Below are positions 10,269-19,318 of a stretch of DNA of 47,935 bases, in pieces (the first letter of the stretch is position 1; the number at the start of each line of letters is the position of its first letter). The position numbers and the translations under genes were made by a program. The notes below the pieces were generated by a model. The model did no database searches. It was given only the letters and a program-made list of their open reading frames with translations, and was not told the origin of the DNA. Origin of the DNA: an uncultured Eubacteriales bacterium (GTDB lineage Bacteria > Bacillota > Clostridia > Oscillospirales > Acutalibacteraceae); the NCBI GenBank assembly GCA_949741605.1, contig CATJNB010000123.1:1-47935 (forward strand). Direction: 5' to 3'.

Positions 10269-10304
10269 CCTGACGTTTTATAGAAGAAAGGAGCCGTTTG
10301 ACTC

Positions 10305-11615
10305 ATGGCGTTATTGACCAAAGCCCCCAAAGGCACCCAGGACCTTTTGCCCAAACAAAGCTGGCAATGGCAGATTGTGGAAGATGTATTAGTGCGGGAG
10401 GGGGAAAGCTACGGGTTTGCGGAAATCCGTACCCCGGTGTTTGAACATACCGAATTATTCCAGCGTTCTGTGGGCGAAACAACGGATGTCGTCCAAAAGG
10501 AAATGTACACCTTTGAGGACAAAGGCAAGCGTTCGGTTACGCTGCGCCCGGAGGGGACGGCCGGGGCAGTACGCGCGTTTTTGGAGCATGGCCTGTATAA
10601 TGACGGCCTGCCGGCAAAGCTGTATTACCTGACCTCCTGTTACCGGTATGAGAACACGCAAAAAGGCCGTTTGCGGGAATTTCACCAGTTTGGTGCAGAG
10701 GTATTCGGCGCAGCCGACAGCTCGGCAGATGCAGAGCTGATTGCGTTGGCAAGTGATATGTTTGAATGTCTGGGTATCCGCGGGCTGCGGTTGGAACTCA
10801 ATTCCATTGGGTGCCCCAAATGCCGGGCAAACTACCATGCTGCCCTTAAAGAATATTTTGCGGGGCATCAGGAGCAGCTGTGCGGCACCTGTCTGGAACG
10901 CCTTGCACGCAACCCCATGCGGATTCTCGACTGCAAGAATCCCGAATGTGCGAAATTGGCCGCGGATTCGCCGACCATTCAGGAGTATCTGTGCAACGAT
11001 TGCCGCGACCATTTTGAGCATTTGAAAGGTTATTTGGATCACGCACAGATTTCCTATACCGTGAATCCGAGGATTGTCCGCGGGCTGGATTATTATACAA
11101 GGACGGTCTTTGAATTTATCTCCAATGACCTTGGCGCACAAAGTACGGTTTGCGGCGGCGGGCGTTACGATGGTCTGATGAAAGAAATGGGCGGCCCGGA
11201 TACCCCTGCGCTGGGGTTTGCGATTGGGCTGGAGCGTTTGATGATGATTTTGCAGGCACAGGAGATTGCTATGCCCGACCGTCCGGCCTGCGAGATCTAT
11301 ATTGCGGCCATTGGCGAACGTGCCCAGAAAAAGGCGTTTGCACTGGTACGGGAGCTTCGTCAGGCTGGGGTGGCGGCACAGTTTGATATTTGTGCGCGCA
11401 GCATCAAGGCGCAGATGAAATATGCGGATAAAATCGGGGCACAGTGCAGCATGGTACTCGGCGACAACGAACTCGATACAGGACGTGCGGTGTTAAAAGG
11501 CATGAAGTCCGGCAAGCAGTGTGAGATTGGGATTAACGAGAGCTTTTTGCATGATTATGTGCATACTTATACCAATATGTTGGAATCCCCGGAATTTGAA
11601 GAGATTGAAGGATAA
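10305..11615 (+). CDS. hisS: Histidyl-tRNA synthetase
   Basis: MALLTKAPKGTQDLLP..., GLDYYTRTVFEF, GGGRYDGL. Confidence 0.96.
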   Translation: MALLTKAPKGTQDLLPKQSWQWQIVEDVLVREGESYGFAEIRTPVFEHTELFQRSVGETTDVVQKEMYTFEDKGKRSVTLRPEGTAGAVRAFLEHGLYNDGLPAKLYYLTSCYRYENTQKGRLREFHQFGAEVFGAADSSADAELIALASDMFECLGIRGLRLELNSIGCPKCRANYHAALKEYFAGHQEQLCGTCLERLARNPMRILDCKNPECAKLAADSPTIQEYLCNDCRDHFEHLKGYLDHAQISYTVNPRIVRGLDYYTRTVFEFISNDLGAQSTVCGGGRYDGLMKEMGGPDTPALGFAIGLERLMMILQAQEIAMPDRPACEIYIAAIGERAQKKAFALVRELRQAGVAAQFDICARSIKAQMKYADKIGAQCSMVLGDNELDTGRAVLKGMKSGKQCEIGINESFLHDYVHTYTNMLESPEFEEIEG

Positions 11616-11632
11616 GGCGGAGGTAAAAAGAA

Positions 11633-13426
11633 ATGGCAGAATATATGACAGGATTAAAACGGACGCATTATTGTGGGGACCTGCGCCTCACCGATGCAGG
11701 CAACGAAGTGGTGGTATGCGGCTGGGTACAGCGCCAGCGCGACCTTGGGCAACTCATTTTTATCGACCTGCGCGACCGCAGCGGGGTCGTACAGCTTGCG
11801 TTTGACGACCATACCGACCGCACCATTTTTGAGAAAGCCTTTGGCGCACGTGCCGAGTATGTGCTGGCGGTAAAAGGGGAAGTGCGCGAGAGGGAAGCGA
11901 AAAATTCTGACATCCCCACTGGGGAGATTGAGGTTTTTGTGACCGAACTGCGTGTGTTGGCGAAAAGCGAAACCCCGCCGTTTGAGATTGTGGAACAGTC
12001 GAAGGTCAAGGACGAGCTGCGCTTTAAGTACCGCTATCTCGACTTGCGCCGCAGCGATGTGCAGGATAAAATCATAGGCCGCCATAAGATTGTCAAGGCC
12101 GCGCACGACTATTTTGATAGCCATGGATTTCTGGAGATCGAAACCCCAAACCTGATTAAATCCACCCCCGAAGGCGCGCGCGATTATCTGGTGCCGTCGC
12201 GGATTTTCCCCGGGAATTTCTTTGCTTTGCCGCAGTCGCCGCAGCTGTATAAGCAATTGCTCATGCTGTCCGGGTTTGACCGGTACATGCAGATTGCCCG
12301 CTGTTTCCGCGATGAGGACCTGCGTGCAGACCGCCAGCCGGAGTTTACCCAGATTGACCTTGAGATGTCCTTTGCCGATGAGGAGGAAATCATGGCAATC
12401 GGGGAGGGGTTTGTCCGGGACGTGTATCAAAAAGTGCTGGGGATTGAAATTCCGCTTCCGTTTTTGCGTATGACCTGGAAGGAAGCCATGGAGCGTTTTG
12501 GTTCGGACAAGCCTGATCTGCGGTTTGGACTGGAACTGGTGGATTTGGGCGGTGTACTCGCGGGTACGGAATTCCGTGTCTTTTCTGGGGCGCTGTCTGC
12601 GGGCGGTTCGGTGCGGGGCATCAACCTCAAAGGCTTTGCCGACCAGTTAAGCCGCAAGGAAATCGACAAGCTGACCGAATGGATCAAAGCCTATGGCGCA
12701 CAGGGCATTGCATGGACCCGCCTGACGCAGAGTGCGGAAACCTCCAGCTTTGAGAAGTTCTTGCGGGAGGATGAGGTTCAGGCCGTACGCGAGGCCATGG
12801 GCGCACAGACTGGCGATGTGTTGCTGCTGATTGCGAGCCCGAAAACCAAGGTGGTATTGGATTCTCTTGGCGCGCTGCGCTGTGAGCTTGCCGCACGTTT
12901 TGACCTCATCGACAAATCCAGACCCAACCTGTTGTGGGTGACAGAGTTTCCGCTGCTCGAGTACGATGAGGACGAGAAACGGTATGTTGCTATGCACCAT
13001 CCGTTTACGGCGCCGTTTGTGGAGGACATCCCGCTGCTGCAAACCGAGCCGGGCAAAGTCCGCGCACGCGCCTATGACATGGTACTCAACGGCCACGAGC
13101 TGGGTGGCGGTTCGATCCGGATTAATGACCCCGCCTTACAGCAGACCATGTTTGAGGCGCTTGGTTTCTCGAAAGAGGAGGCACAGGAACGCTTTGGTTT
13201 CCTGATCGACGCCTTCCGGTACGGTGCGCCCCCACACGGCGGTATGGCGTTTGGGCTGGACCGTCTGGTGATGCTCATGCTGGATTGTGAATCCATCCGG
13301 GATGTGATTGCGTTCCCGAAAATGGCGAATTCCGGGGAGTTGATGACAGCATCCCCGGGGCTGGTCGATGCCCAGCAGCTTGACGATTTGGGGATCACCC
13401 TGAACGTACCATCGGAGGAAAATTAA
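11633..13426 (+). CDS. aspS: Aspartyl-tRNA synthetase
   Basis: RTHYCGDLRLTDAGNEVVVCGWVQRQRDLGQLIFIDLRDRSG; RYLDLRR; ARCFRDEDLRADRQPEFTQIDLEMSF; GLDRLVMLM. Confidence 0.97.
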   Translation: MAEYMTGLKRTHYCGDLRLTDAGNEVVVCGWVQRQRDLGQLIFIDLRDRSGVVQLAFDDHTDRTIFEKAFGARAEYVLAVKGEVREREAKNSDIPTGEIEVFVTELRVLAKSETPPFEIVEQSKVKDELRFKYRYLDLRRSDVQDKIIGRHKIVKAAHDYFDSHGFLEIETPNLIKSTPEGARDYLVPSRIFPGNFFALPQSPQLYKQLLMLSGFDRYMQIARCFRDEDLRADRQPEFTQIDLEMSFADEEEIMAIGEGFVRDVYQKVLGIEIPLPFLRMTWKEAMERFGSDKPDLRFGLELVDLGGVLAGTEFRVFSGALSAGGSVRGINLKGFADQLSRKEIDKLTEWIKAYGAQGIAWTRLTQSAETSSFEKFLREDEVQAVREAMGAQTGDVLLLIASPKTKVVLDSLGALRCELAARFDLIDKSRPNLLWVTEFPLLEYDEDEKRYVAMHHPFTAPFVEDIPLLQTEPGKVRARAYDMVLNGHELGGGSIRINDPALQQTMFEALGFSKEEAQERFGFLIDAFRYGAPPHGGMAFGLDRLVMLMLDCESIRDVIAFPKMANSGELMTASPGLVDAQQLDDLGITLNVPSEEN

Positions 13427-13430
13427 ACAA

Positions 13431-13465
13431 AAAGAGGAGCTGATGATGTTCAGCTCCTTTTTTAT
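13431..13465 (+). terminator. Intrinsic terminator after aspS
   Basis: AGGAGCTGA-TGATGT-TCAGCTCCT followed by T-run; perfect 9-bp stem. Confidence 0.9.
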
Positions 13466-13477
13466 AGGGGGATTGTG

Positions 13478-14107
13478 ATGTTTTTTGCCTATGGCGAGCA
13501 GGAAATGCAAGCATTGAGAGAAAAGGACCACCGTCTTGGTGCGGTGATTGATACACTGGGGTATCTCCCGCGCGAGGTGGATGCGGATTTGTTTTCCTCG
13601 GTGATCCACAAAATCATTGGGCAGCAAATTTCCATGAAAGCCCAGCAAACCATCTGGCAACGCCTGCAAAGCCATTTGGGGCAGGTCAGCGCACAGACAG
13701 TGTGTGCCGCAGATTTGCATGAATTGCAGGCGTTGGGAATGTCCTTGCGGAAAGCGGGGTATCTCAAGGATTTTGCACAACAGGTCCATTCTGGGGCGTT
13801 TGATCTGGAGGCTGTAAAAACCATGAGCGACCACGATGCGATTGCCGCATTATCGTCCCTCAAAGGGGTGGGGGTGTGGACGGCGGAAATGATTTTACTG
13901 TTCTGCTTACAGCGTCCTGATATTTTCAGCTTTGGCGACCTTGCGATCTTGCGCGGCCTGCGTATGGTCTACCACCACCGGCAAATTACCCAAAAGCTCT
14001 TCCAAAAATACCGCCGGCGGTTTTCCCCTTATGGCAGTATTGCGAGTTTTTATCTCTGGGCAGTTGCAGGGGGCGCCATCGAGGGCATGAAGGATTACGC
14101 CCCTTAA
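13478..14107 (+). CDS. HhH-GPD DNA-3-methyladenine glycosylase II (AlkA-like)
   Basis: IHKIIGQQISMKAQQTIWQRL...LKGVGVWTAEMILLFCLQRPDIFSFGDLAILRG (HhH plus catalytic Asp). Confidence 0.9.
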   Translation: MFFAYGEQEMQALREKDHRLGAVIDTLGYLPREVDADLFSSVIHKIIGQQISMKAQQTIWQRLQSHLGQVSAQTVCAADLHELQALGMSLRKAGYLKDFAQQVHSGAFDLEAVKTMSDHDAIAALSSLKGVGVWTAEMILLFCLQRPDIFSFGDLAILRGLRMVYHHRQITQKLFQKYRRRFSPYGSIASFYLWAVAGGAIEGMKDYAP

Positions 14108-14628
14108 TAGCCCTGCTCCGGGCCAAGCTCCACGATACGCCCTTTTTCAAGCGAACGCGGCACATCAATCACACGCTGGTTGCGGCTGCCCCGGAATAAG
14201 AGGGTCAGGTCCTTCTGGGATGCGTCATAACGCCCGTCAATTAACACATCGGTCTGCTGGAGCAGCGCACTGATGTTGGGGTCATTCTGTTCCATGAACC
14301 GGAGCTCCTCCCAGGTAAAGCCCGTAAACACAGTAATATCCAGCTTTTTTCCGGGTGCCTGATGGATCTGTTTGGCAAGCTGGGCTAACGGTGCGGGCTG
14401 GCAAAACGGTTCGCCGCCGCTGAAGGTCACTCCTTTGAGCATGGGGTTTTCGAGGATTTCTTCGAGCAGTTTTGCAGTTTCTATGAGGGTACCACCAGAA
14501 AAATCGTGGGTTTGCGGGTTTTGGCACCCCGGGCATCCATGCGGGCACCCTTGTGTAAAGATCGTGTAGCGCAGACCCTTCCCGTCTACAATCGAATCAT
14601 CGACCACTCCGCTGATCCGAAGTTCCAT
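14104..14628 (-). CDS. nrdG: Anaerobic ribonucleoside-triphosphate reductase activating protein (radical SAM)
   Basis: RYTIFTQGCPHGCPGCQNPQTHDFSGG (CxxxCxxC); downstream of nrdD. Confidence 0.95.
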   Translation of the reverse strand: MELRISGVVDDSIVDGKGLRYTIFTQGCPHGCPGCQNPQTHDFSGGTLIETAKLLEEILENPMLKGVTFSGGEPFCQPAPLAQLAKQIHQAPGKKLDITVFTGFTWEELRFMEQNDPNISALLQQTDVLIDGRYDASQKDLTLLFRGSRNQRVIDVPRSLEKGRIVELGPEQGY

Positions 14629-14647
14629 GTTTCATGACTCCTTTCCG

Positions 14648-14686
14648 GAAAAAAGACAGACATATTGCATATGCCTGTCTTTTTCT
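14648..14686 (-). terminator. Hairpin/terminator between nrdD and nrdG
   Basis: AAAGACAG(A)CATAT-TGC-ATATG(C)CTGTCTTT with T-run on the minus strand. Confidence 0.75.
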
Positions 14687-14691
14687 ATTTC

Positions 14692-17049
14692 TTAATGATT
14701 ATGCCCACAGCATGAAATGCCATGTTTGACCCGGTCCTGTTCTTCGGCGCGCTTGGCGTTGTTCCAACGGTTAGTGGTGCCAACGAGGTACCCGGTAATG
14801 CGCCGGATCCGTTCAAATTTCGGTTGGTTATCGTCCTCGCGGCGGTGGCATTTGGGACATTCGTTGTCAATAATGCCATTATACCCACAGCATGGGTCGC
14901 GGTCAACGGGATGGTTCACCGAGCCATAGCCAATCCCAGCCTCTTTCATGCACCGGATCACCGATTCAAAGGCGTCCAGATTCTTGCAGGCATCGCCGTC
15001 CAGTTCCACATAGCTGATATGCCCGGCATTGGTCAGGGCATGGTACGGCGCTTCGAGGGCGATTTTTTTGTACGCCTTGATGGGATAATACACCGGCACA
15101 TGGAAACTGTTGGTATAATAATCGCGGTCCGTAATGCCCGGGATCACCCCATAGCGCATACGGTCGATTTTCACAAACCGTCCGCTGAGCCCTTCGGCGG
15201 GGGTAGCCAGCAGGCTGAAGTTCAGCCCGGTACGCTCGCTTTCGTCCTCCATGCGCTGGCGCATATGCCCCACAATTTCCAGACCCAAATCCTGGCTTTC
15301 CCGGCTTTCCCCATGATGCTTGCCAGTCAGGGCTTTGAGCGTTTCGGCAAGGCCGATAAACCCAATGCTCAAGGTTCCGTTTTTCAGTACCTCGGCAACG
15401 CTGTCATCCGGCTGGAGGGTGTCGGAATGAATCCATACGCCCTGCCCCATCAAAAACGGGTAGTTATAGGCTTTTTTGCCGCACTGGATTTTAAAGCGGT
15501 GCAAAAGCTGCTTGACAACCAGATCCATTTTGGCATCCAGAAGGTCATAGAAATGTCCGAGATCGCCGCGCGCCTCAATCGCCAGACGGGGCAGGTTAAT
15601 CGAAGTAAAGCTCAGGTTGCCGCGCCCGTTGACGACTTCATGTTCGGGGTCATAGTGGTTGCCGATGACGCGTGTGCGGCAGCCCATATAGGCGATTTCG
15701 GTTTCCGGATGGTTTGGTTTATAATATTGCAAATTAAACGGCGCGTCAATAAAGCTGAAGTTTGGGAACAGCCGCTTGGCGGAAACGCGCATAGCTAATT
15801 TAAACAAGTCATAGTTCGGGTCGCCCTCATTGTAGCTGACCCCCTCCTTGACTTTAAAAATCTGGATCGGGAAAATGGCGGTTTCGCCTTCCCCCAGCCC
15901 CTGCTCGGTGGCAAGCAGGATATTTTTCATGGCCATACGCCCTTCCGGGCTGGTATCGGTGCCATAGTTGAGCGAGCTGAACGGGACCTGTGCGCCGGCG
16001 CGGGAGTTCATGGTATTGAGGTTATGGATCAACGCTTCCATGGCCTGATAGGTGGCGCGGTCGGTTTCCCGCAGGGCGGTGCGTTCGGCATACTCGTGCG
16101 CTTTGCCTACTTCTTCGGGCGTGATGCTCATTTTGGTTGGCAGGTACTCAGCAAGCGCCTCGCCGTACGCCGGCATGTTGTCCATGGTGGCGGGCTGTTC
16201 CACATCCGTCTGTACCATGATGCAAAGGGCCGTGGCATCGTCGGGATTGCGGCCTTTGGCGATCTGCAAATACTGCGACAAGGCTTTGAAATATTCCTTG
16301 CGGAACGTCTTTGCAACCCCGACTGCCATGGAATAGTCAAAGTTTGGCACACTCTGGCCGCCGTGCATTTCATTCTGGTTGGCCTGAATTGCGATGCAGG
16401 CCAGCGCCGCATAGCTGCGGATGTCGTTCGGCTCGCGCAGATATCCGTGGCCAGTGGAAAAGCCGCCCTGGAACAGTTTTACCAGATCAATCTGGCAGCA
16501 GGTTTCCGTAAGCGCATAAAAATCCTTGTCATGGATGTGGATATCCCCGCAACGGTGAGCCAGCGCGATTTCTTTGGGGATCAGGTAGGCGTCATAGAAG
16601 CATTTGGCCCCTTCTGACCCGTATTTGAGCATCGTGCCCATGGCGGTATTAGCGTCAATATTGGCGTTTTCGCGTTTGATGTCCGCTTCTTCGCTGGGTT
16701 TAAAGGTCAGATCCTCATAGATTTTCATGAGGTTCTGATCCATTTCGCGCATTTTGGTATGTTCGGCGCGGTACAGGATATAGGCTTTGGCGGTCTTGGC
16801 ATACCCAAACGCAATCAGTTTTTCTTCCACCACATCCTGGATTTGTTCGACCGTGGGGATTCTGCTTTGGTCGAGCGAACGGATGATTTCTACGAGTAAA
16901 TCGGTCAGCTCGTCGGTCGAAAGACGCTCGTCGGCGATGCGGATATTGGCTTTAAAAATGGCATTGTAAATTTTCTGGGGGTCAAACTGGACGATCTCCC
17001 CATTGCGTTTTTGGATGCTTGGGATCATCTGTACTCCTACCATATGCAT
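14692..17049 (-). CDS. nrdD: Anaerobic (class III) ribonucleoside-triphosphate reductase
   Basis: N-terminal ATP-cone-like domain; CCGYNG...CPKCHRRE zinc site; RRITGYLVGTTNRWNNAKRAEEQDRVKHG glycyl-radical region. Confidence 0.96.
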   Translation of the reverse strand: MHMVGVQMIPSIQKRNGEIVQFDPQKIYNAIFKANIRIADERLSTDELTDLLVEIIRSLDQSRIPTVEQIQDVVEEKLIAFGYAKTAKAYILYRAEHTKMREMDQNLMKIYEDLTFKPSEEADIKRENANIDANTAMGTMLKYGSEGAKCFYDAYLIPKEIALAHRCGDIHIHDKDFYALTETCCQIDLVKLFQGGFSTGHGYLREPNDIRSYAALACIAIQANQNEMHGGQSVPNFDYSMAVGVAKTFRKEYFKALSQYLQIAKGRNPDDATALCIMVQTDVEQPATMDNMPAYGEALAEYLPTKMSITPEEVGKAHEYAERTALRETDRATYQAMEALIHNLNTMNSRAGAQVPFSSLNYGTDTSPEGRMAMKNILLATEQGLGEGETAIFPIQIFKVKEGVSYNEGDPNYDLFKLAMRVSAKRLFPNFSFIDAPFNLQYYKPNHPETEIAYMGCRTRVIGNHYDPEHEVVNGRGNLSFTSINLPRLAIEARGDLGHFYDLLDAKMDLVVKQLLHRFKIQCGKKAYNYPFLMGQGVWIHSDTLQPDDSVAEVLKNGTLSIGFIGLAETLKALTGKHHGESRESQDLGLEIVGHMRQRMEDESERTGLNFSLLATPAEGLSGRFVKIDRMRYGVIPGITDRDYYTNSFHVPVYYPIKAYKKIALEAPYHALTNAGHISYVELDGDACKNLDAFESVIRCMKEAGIGYGSVNHPVDRDPCCGYNGIIDNECPKCHRREDDNQPKFERIRRITGYLVGTTNRWNNAKRAEEQDRVKHGISCCGHNH

Positions 17050-17072
17050 ACCTCTCTTTGGACTGAATTTAA

Positions 17073-17130
17073 GCAGGCAACATCACGGTATCCCTGCCTG
17101 CCGGAAGATCACAAAGCCCCTGTACGGGGC
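17073..17130 (-). promoter_or_regulatory. Structured 5' leader of nrdDG (two stem-loops)
   Basis: GCAGGCA/TGCCTGC (17073-17079 / 17095-17101) and GCCCC-TGTAC-GGGGC (17116-17130). Confidence 0.5.
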
Positions 17131-17146
17131 AATGATAGCATGATCC

Positions 17147-17175
17147 ATTTTACTGCATATAGGTGTGATTGTCAA
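17147..17175 (-). promoter_or_regulatory. Near-consensus sigmaA promoter of nrdDG
   Basis: Minus strand TTGACA - 17 nt - TAAAAT (-35 at 17170-17175, -10 at 17147-17152). Confidence 0.8.
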
Positions 17176-17193
17176 GGCGAGTACGATATCTAG
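17153..17193 (-). promoter_or_regulatory. Tandem NrdR-box-like operator
   Basis: Minus-strand cores CTATATGCAG (17153-17162) and CTAGATATCG (17184-17193) each match 8/10 of CwAtATaTwG; start-to-start spacing 31 bp. Confidence 0.65.
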
Positions 17194-17319
17194 TAGGAAA
17201 AAACAGCGAAAAAAATCAGAGAAGATTGACAAACAAATTCGTGAAAAGTGGACAACCCTTCCAAAAAGCAAGGGGGGGCATGTCGATTTTTTCAAAAAAT
17301 AATTGCCGATTTTTAGGGA

Positions 17320-17805
17320 CTATTCCCCCTTGACAACGGTTTTTGGCAAGGCTTTTGCCCAGTCGATCAGCTTCTGGAGCGCAGGGATAATCCGTTGCCC
17401 GTCTGGGGTAATGACGTACTCCACGCGCGGCGGGATCTCCTGAAACTGCCGGCGCTGTACCAGTCCATGCTCGCACAGGTCGCGCAGGCTTTGCGAGAGC
17501 ATCATATCCGTGATGGCCGGCATGGCGAGCTTGATGCTGCTGTACCGTTTTCCCGTCCCGTCGCGCAGCGCCCACAAAATCCGGATTTTCCACTTGCCGC
17601 CCACAAGGCCCACGATTTGCTCGAGCGCCATGGCGTCATCGGGCGTGCCGCGGCTCTCCCCGGGCGCCGGCTGGGCCACACGGGGGGCGTCTGGTACTTT
17701 TGGCGGCAAGGCACGTTCCCCGACACGCCGCTCTTTCTTTTTCTTCTTATCTTTCTCTTTTTTCACGAAAAATCCCCCTCCAGCAATCCGCTTTCTTCTT
17801 ATCAT
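17320..17805 (-). CDS. HxlR-family winged-helix transcriptional regulator with Lys/Arg-rich N-terminal extension
   Basis: EQIVGLVGGKWKIRILWALRDGTGKRYSSIKLAMPAITDMMLSQSLRDLCEHGLVQRRQFQEIPPRVEYVITPDGQ; alternative GTG start at 17766 after ggagggg. Confidence 0.88.
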   Translation of the reverse strand: MIRRKRIAGGGFFVKKEKDKKKKKERRVGERALPPKVPDAPRVAQPAPGESRGTPDDAMALEQIVGLVGGKWKIRILWALRDGTGKRYSSIKLAMPAITDMMLSQSLRDLCEHGLVQRRQFQEIPPRVEYVITPDGQRIIPALQKLIDWAKALPKTVVKGE

Positions 17806-17982
17806 ACCCCCCTTGCCCCCAATCTAAATTCTGAATCCGAACTATATTCCCTTTTCCGAAAAAAAAGTTGGGATTTTCCGGAAAAATGTTCATCAAACGT
17901 TCACCAAAAGCCGCTGGACATTCCTATTAAAAGAGAGTATAATACAATCAATAAGTTTTGTGGAAAAAGGAGCAGCAAGCCC

Positions 17983-19227
17983 ATGAAATGCAAAAAAAAG
18001 ATGTTCCCAGTGGTGGCCGCTGTTGGGGCGGTCGCGTTTGGCATTGCGGCGTTGTCGCTTGCCGCGTGCACATCTTCCCCAGCCAAATCCCCCGGCACGT
18101 CTTCTTCCCAAGCTTCTCAGGTTTCCCAGGAGGCGTGGGTTGCCAAAAATGAAAATTCTACCATTTCCTCCGGCGTATACCGGTATTATCTTGCCAGTGC
18201 TTATATTTCTGCTGTAAGCACGCACCGTCAGGATTACAGCAAATCCGTTTTTGATCAGGAAATTGATGGCCAGCCCGCCGAGGAATGGATCCGCGCGCAG
18301 GCTTTGGAGGGGGTCAAAAACCTGCTCATGGTCAACGACCTGATGAAAGAATATAACCTTACCGTTTCGACTGAGGACGCCTTGCTTGCCACGCAGCAGT
18401 CCGACAGCTACTGGACACAGGTCAAGCAGATCATGCAGTCCTATGGCATTACTAAGGCGGATGCAAAGTCTGCACAGTTTGACTTTCAGGTCAAAAACAC
18501 CACCATCTTTGAGCATCTTTATACCAATGGAGAGAACAAGGTCGCAGAGGATGACCTGGAAGCCTATCTCAAACAGAACTATACAGCGTTCCGCTATGTC
18601 CTGCGCTCTACCTACGACGATACCTATACGTCCCTGCCAGAAGCAGAATTAAAGGATTTACGCAAACAGTTCCAAGACTATGCTACGGCCATCCGCAACG
18701 GCAGCATGACGATTGAGGATGCAGCCATGGATTTGGCGGAAAAAGAGGCTGAAAAGGAAACGTCCTCTGCCAGCAGCAAGACAACCTCTTTAAAGAATCC
18801 TGACGCGCTCAAGGAACAGGCCGAAAAGGAACTGCAAACCCGCATTTTGAACCTCTCGGAAGACGCCGACCAAGCCCAACAGGAAGCGCGCTATCCCGAG
18901 GAAATGCTCAAGGCGTTGCACGAAATGAAAAACGGCGAAGTGCGTACCATTGAAGCGCAGGGATATCTCATTACCGTAGTAAAAGATGATATCAATACTG
19001 TGGCAGAGGAACGCCTTGCGGACCGCGAAGGCCGCCGGGAAATCCTTATTGACTGGAAAGGCGCCGAATATACCCAGAACATGCAGGAGCGTATGAAAAA
19101 TTATCAAAATTACCAGCTCAACGACGAAGAATTTAACTTTGACCTGCGCGAATATTTTGAGCCTGCGGATTCTTCTGCATCTTCCTCGGTAAGCAGCAGC
19201 CCGCTGACCGTTTCTTCCGAGGGATAA
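17983..19227 (+). CDS. PrsA/SurA-like foldase lipoprotein
   Basis: Lipobox LAAC; SurA/PrsA N-domain-like helical region; RYPEEMLKALHEMKNGEVRTIEAQGYLITVVKDD; Ser-rich C-terminus; ATG at 17983. Confidence 0.7.
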   Translation: MKCKKKMFPVVAAVGAVAFGIAALSLAACTSSPAKSPGTSSSQASQVSQEAWVAKNENSTISSGVYRYYLASAYISAVSTHRQDYSKSVFDQEIDGQPAEEWIRAQALEGVKNLLMVNDLMKEYNLTVSTEDALLATQQSDSYWTQVKQIMQSYGITKADAKSAQFDFQVKNTTIFEHLYTNGENKVAEDDLEAYLKQNYTAFRYVLRSTYDDTYTSLPEAELKDLRKQFQDYATAIRNGSMTIEDAAMDLAEKEAEKETSSASSKTTSLKNPDALKEQAEKELQTRILNLSEDADQAQQEARYPEEMLKALHEMKNGEVRTIEAQGYLITVVKDDINTVAEERLADREGRREILIDWKGAEYTQNMQERMKNYQNYQLNDEEFNFDLREYFEPADSSASSSVSSSPLTVSSEG

Positions 19228-19275
19228 TCCAGCTTATGCGTTTGTTACATTTCGATAAATACCCCTTTTGAAAAA

Positions 19276-19314
19276 GAAAGGCACTCCACTGTTTTGGGTG
19301 GAATGCCTTTCTTT
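19276..19314. terminator. Bidirectional terminator between convergent genes
   Basis: GAAAGGCA(c)TCCAC...GTGGA(a)TGCCTTTC with flanking A- and T-runs. Confidence 0.85.
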
Positions 19315-19318
19315 TGTG

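Noticed and set aside
10228-10304. Possible T-box leader before hisS
   Set aside because: The only structure is a GC-rich terminator for mgsA; the gap is too short and no T-box motif is seen. No T-box was seen before trpS, metG, aspS or leuC either.
14722-15798. 358-aa plus-strand ORF
   Set aside because: Antisense to nrdD; composition typical of a shadow frame.
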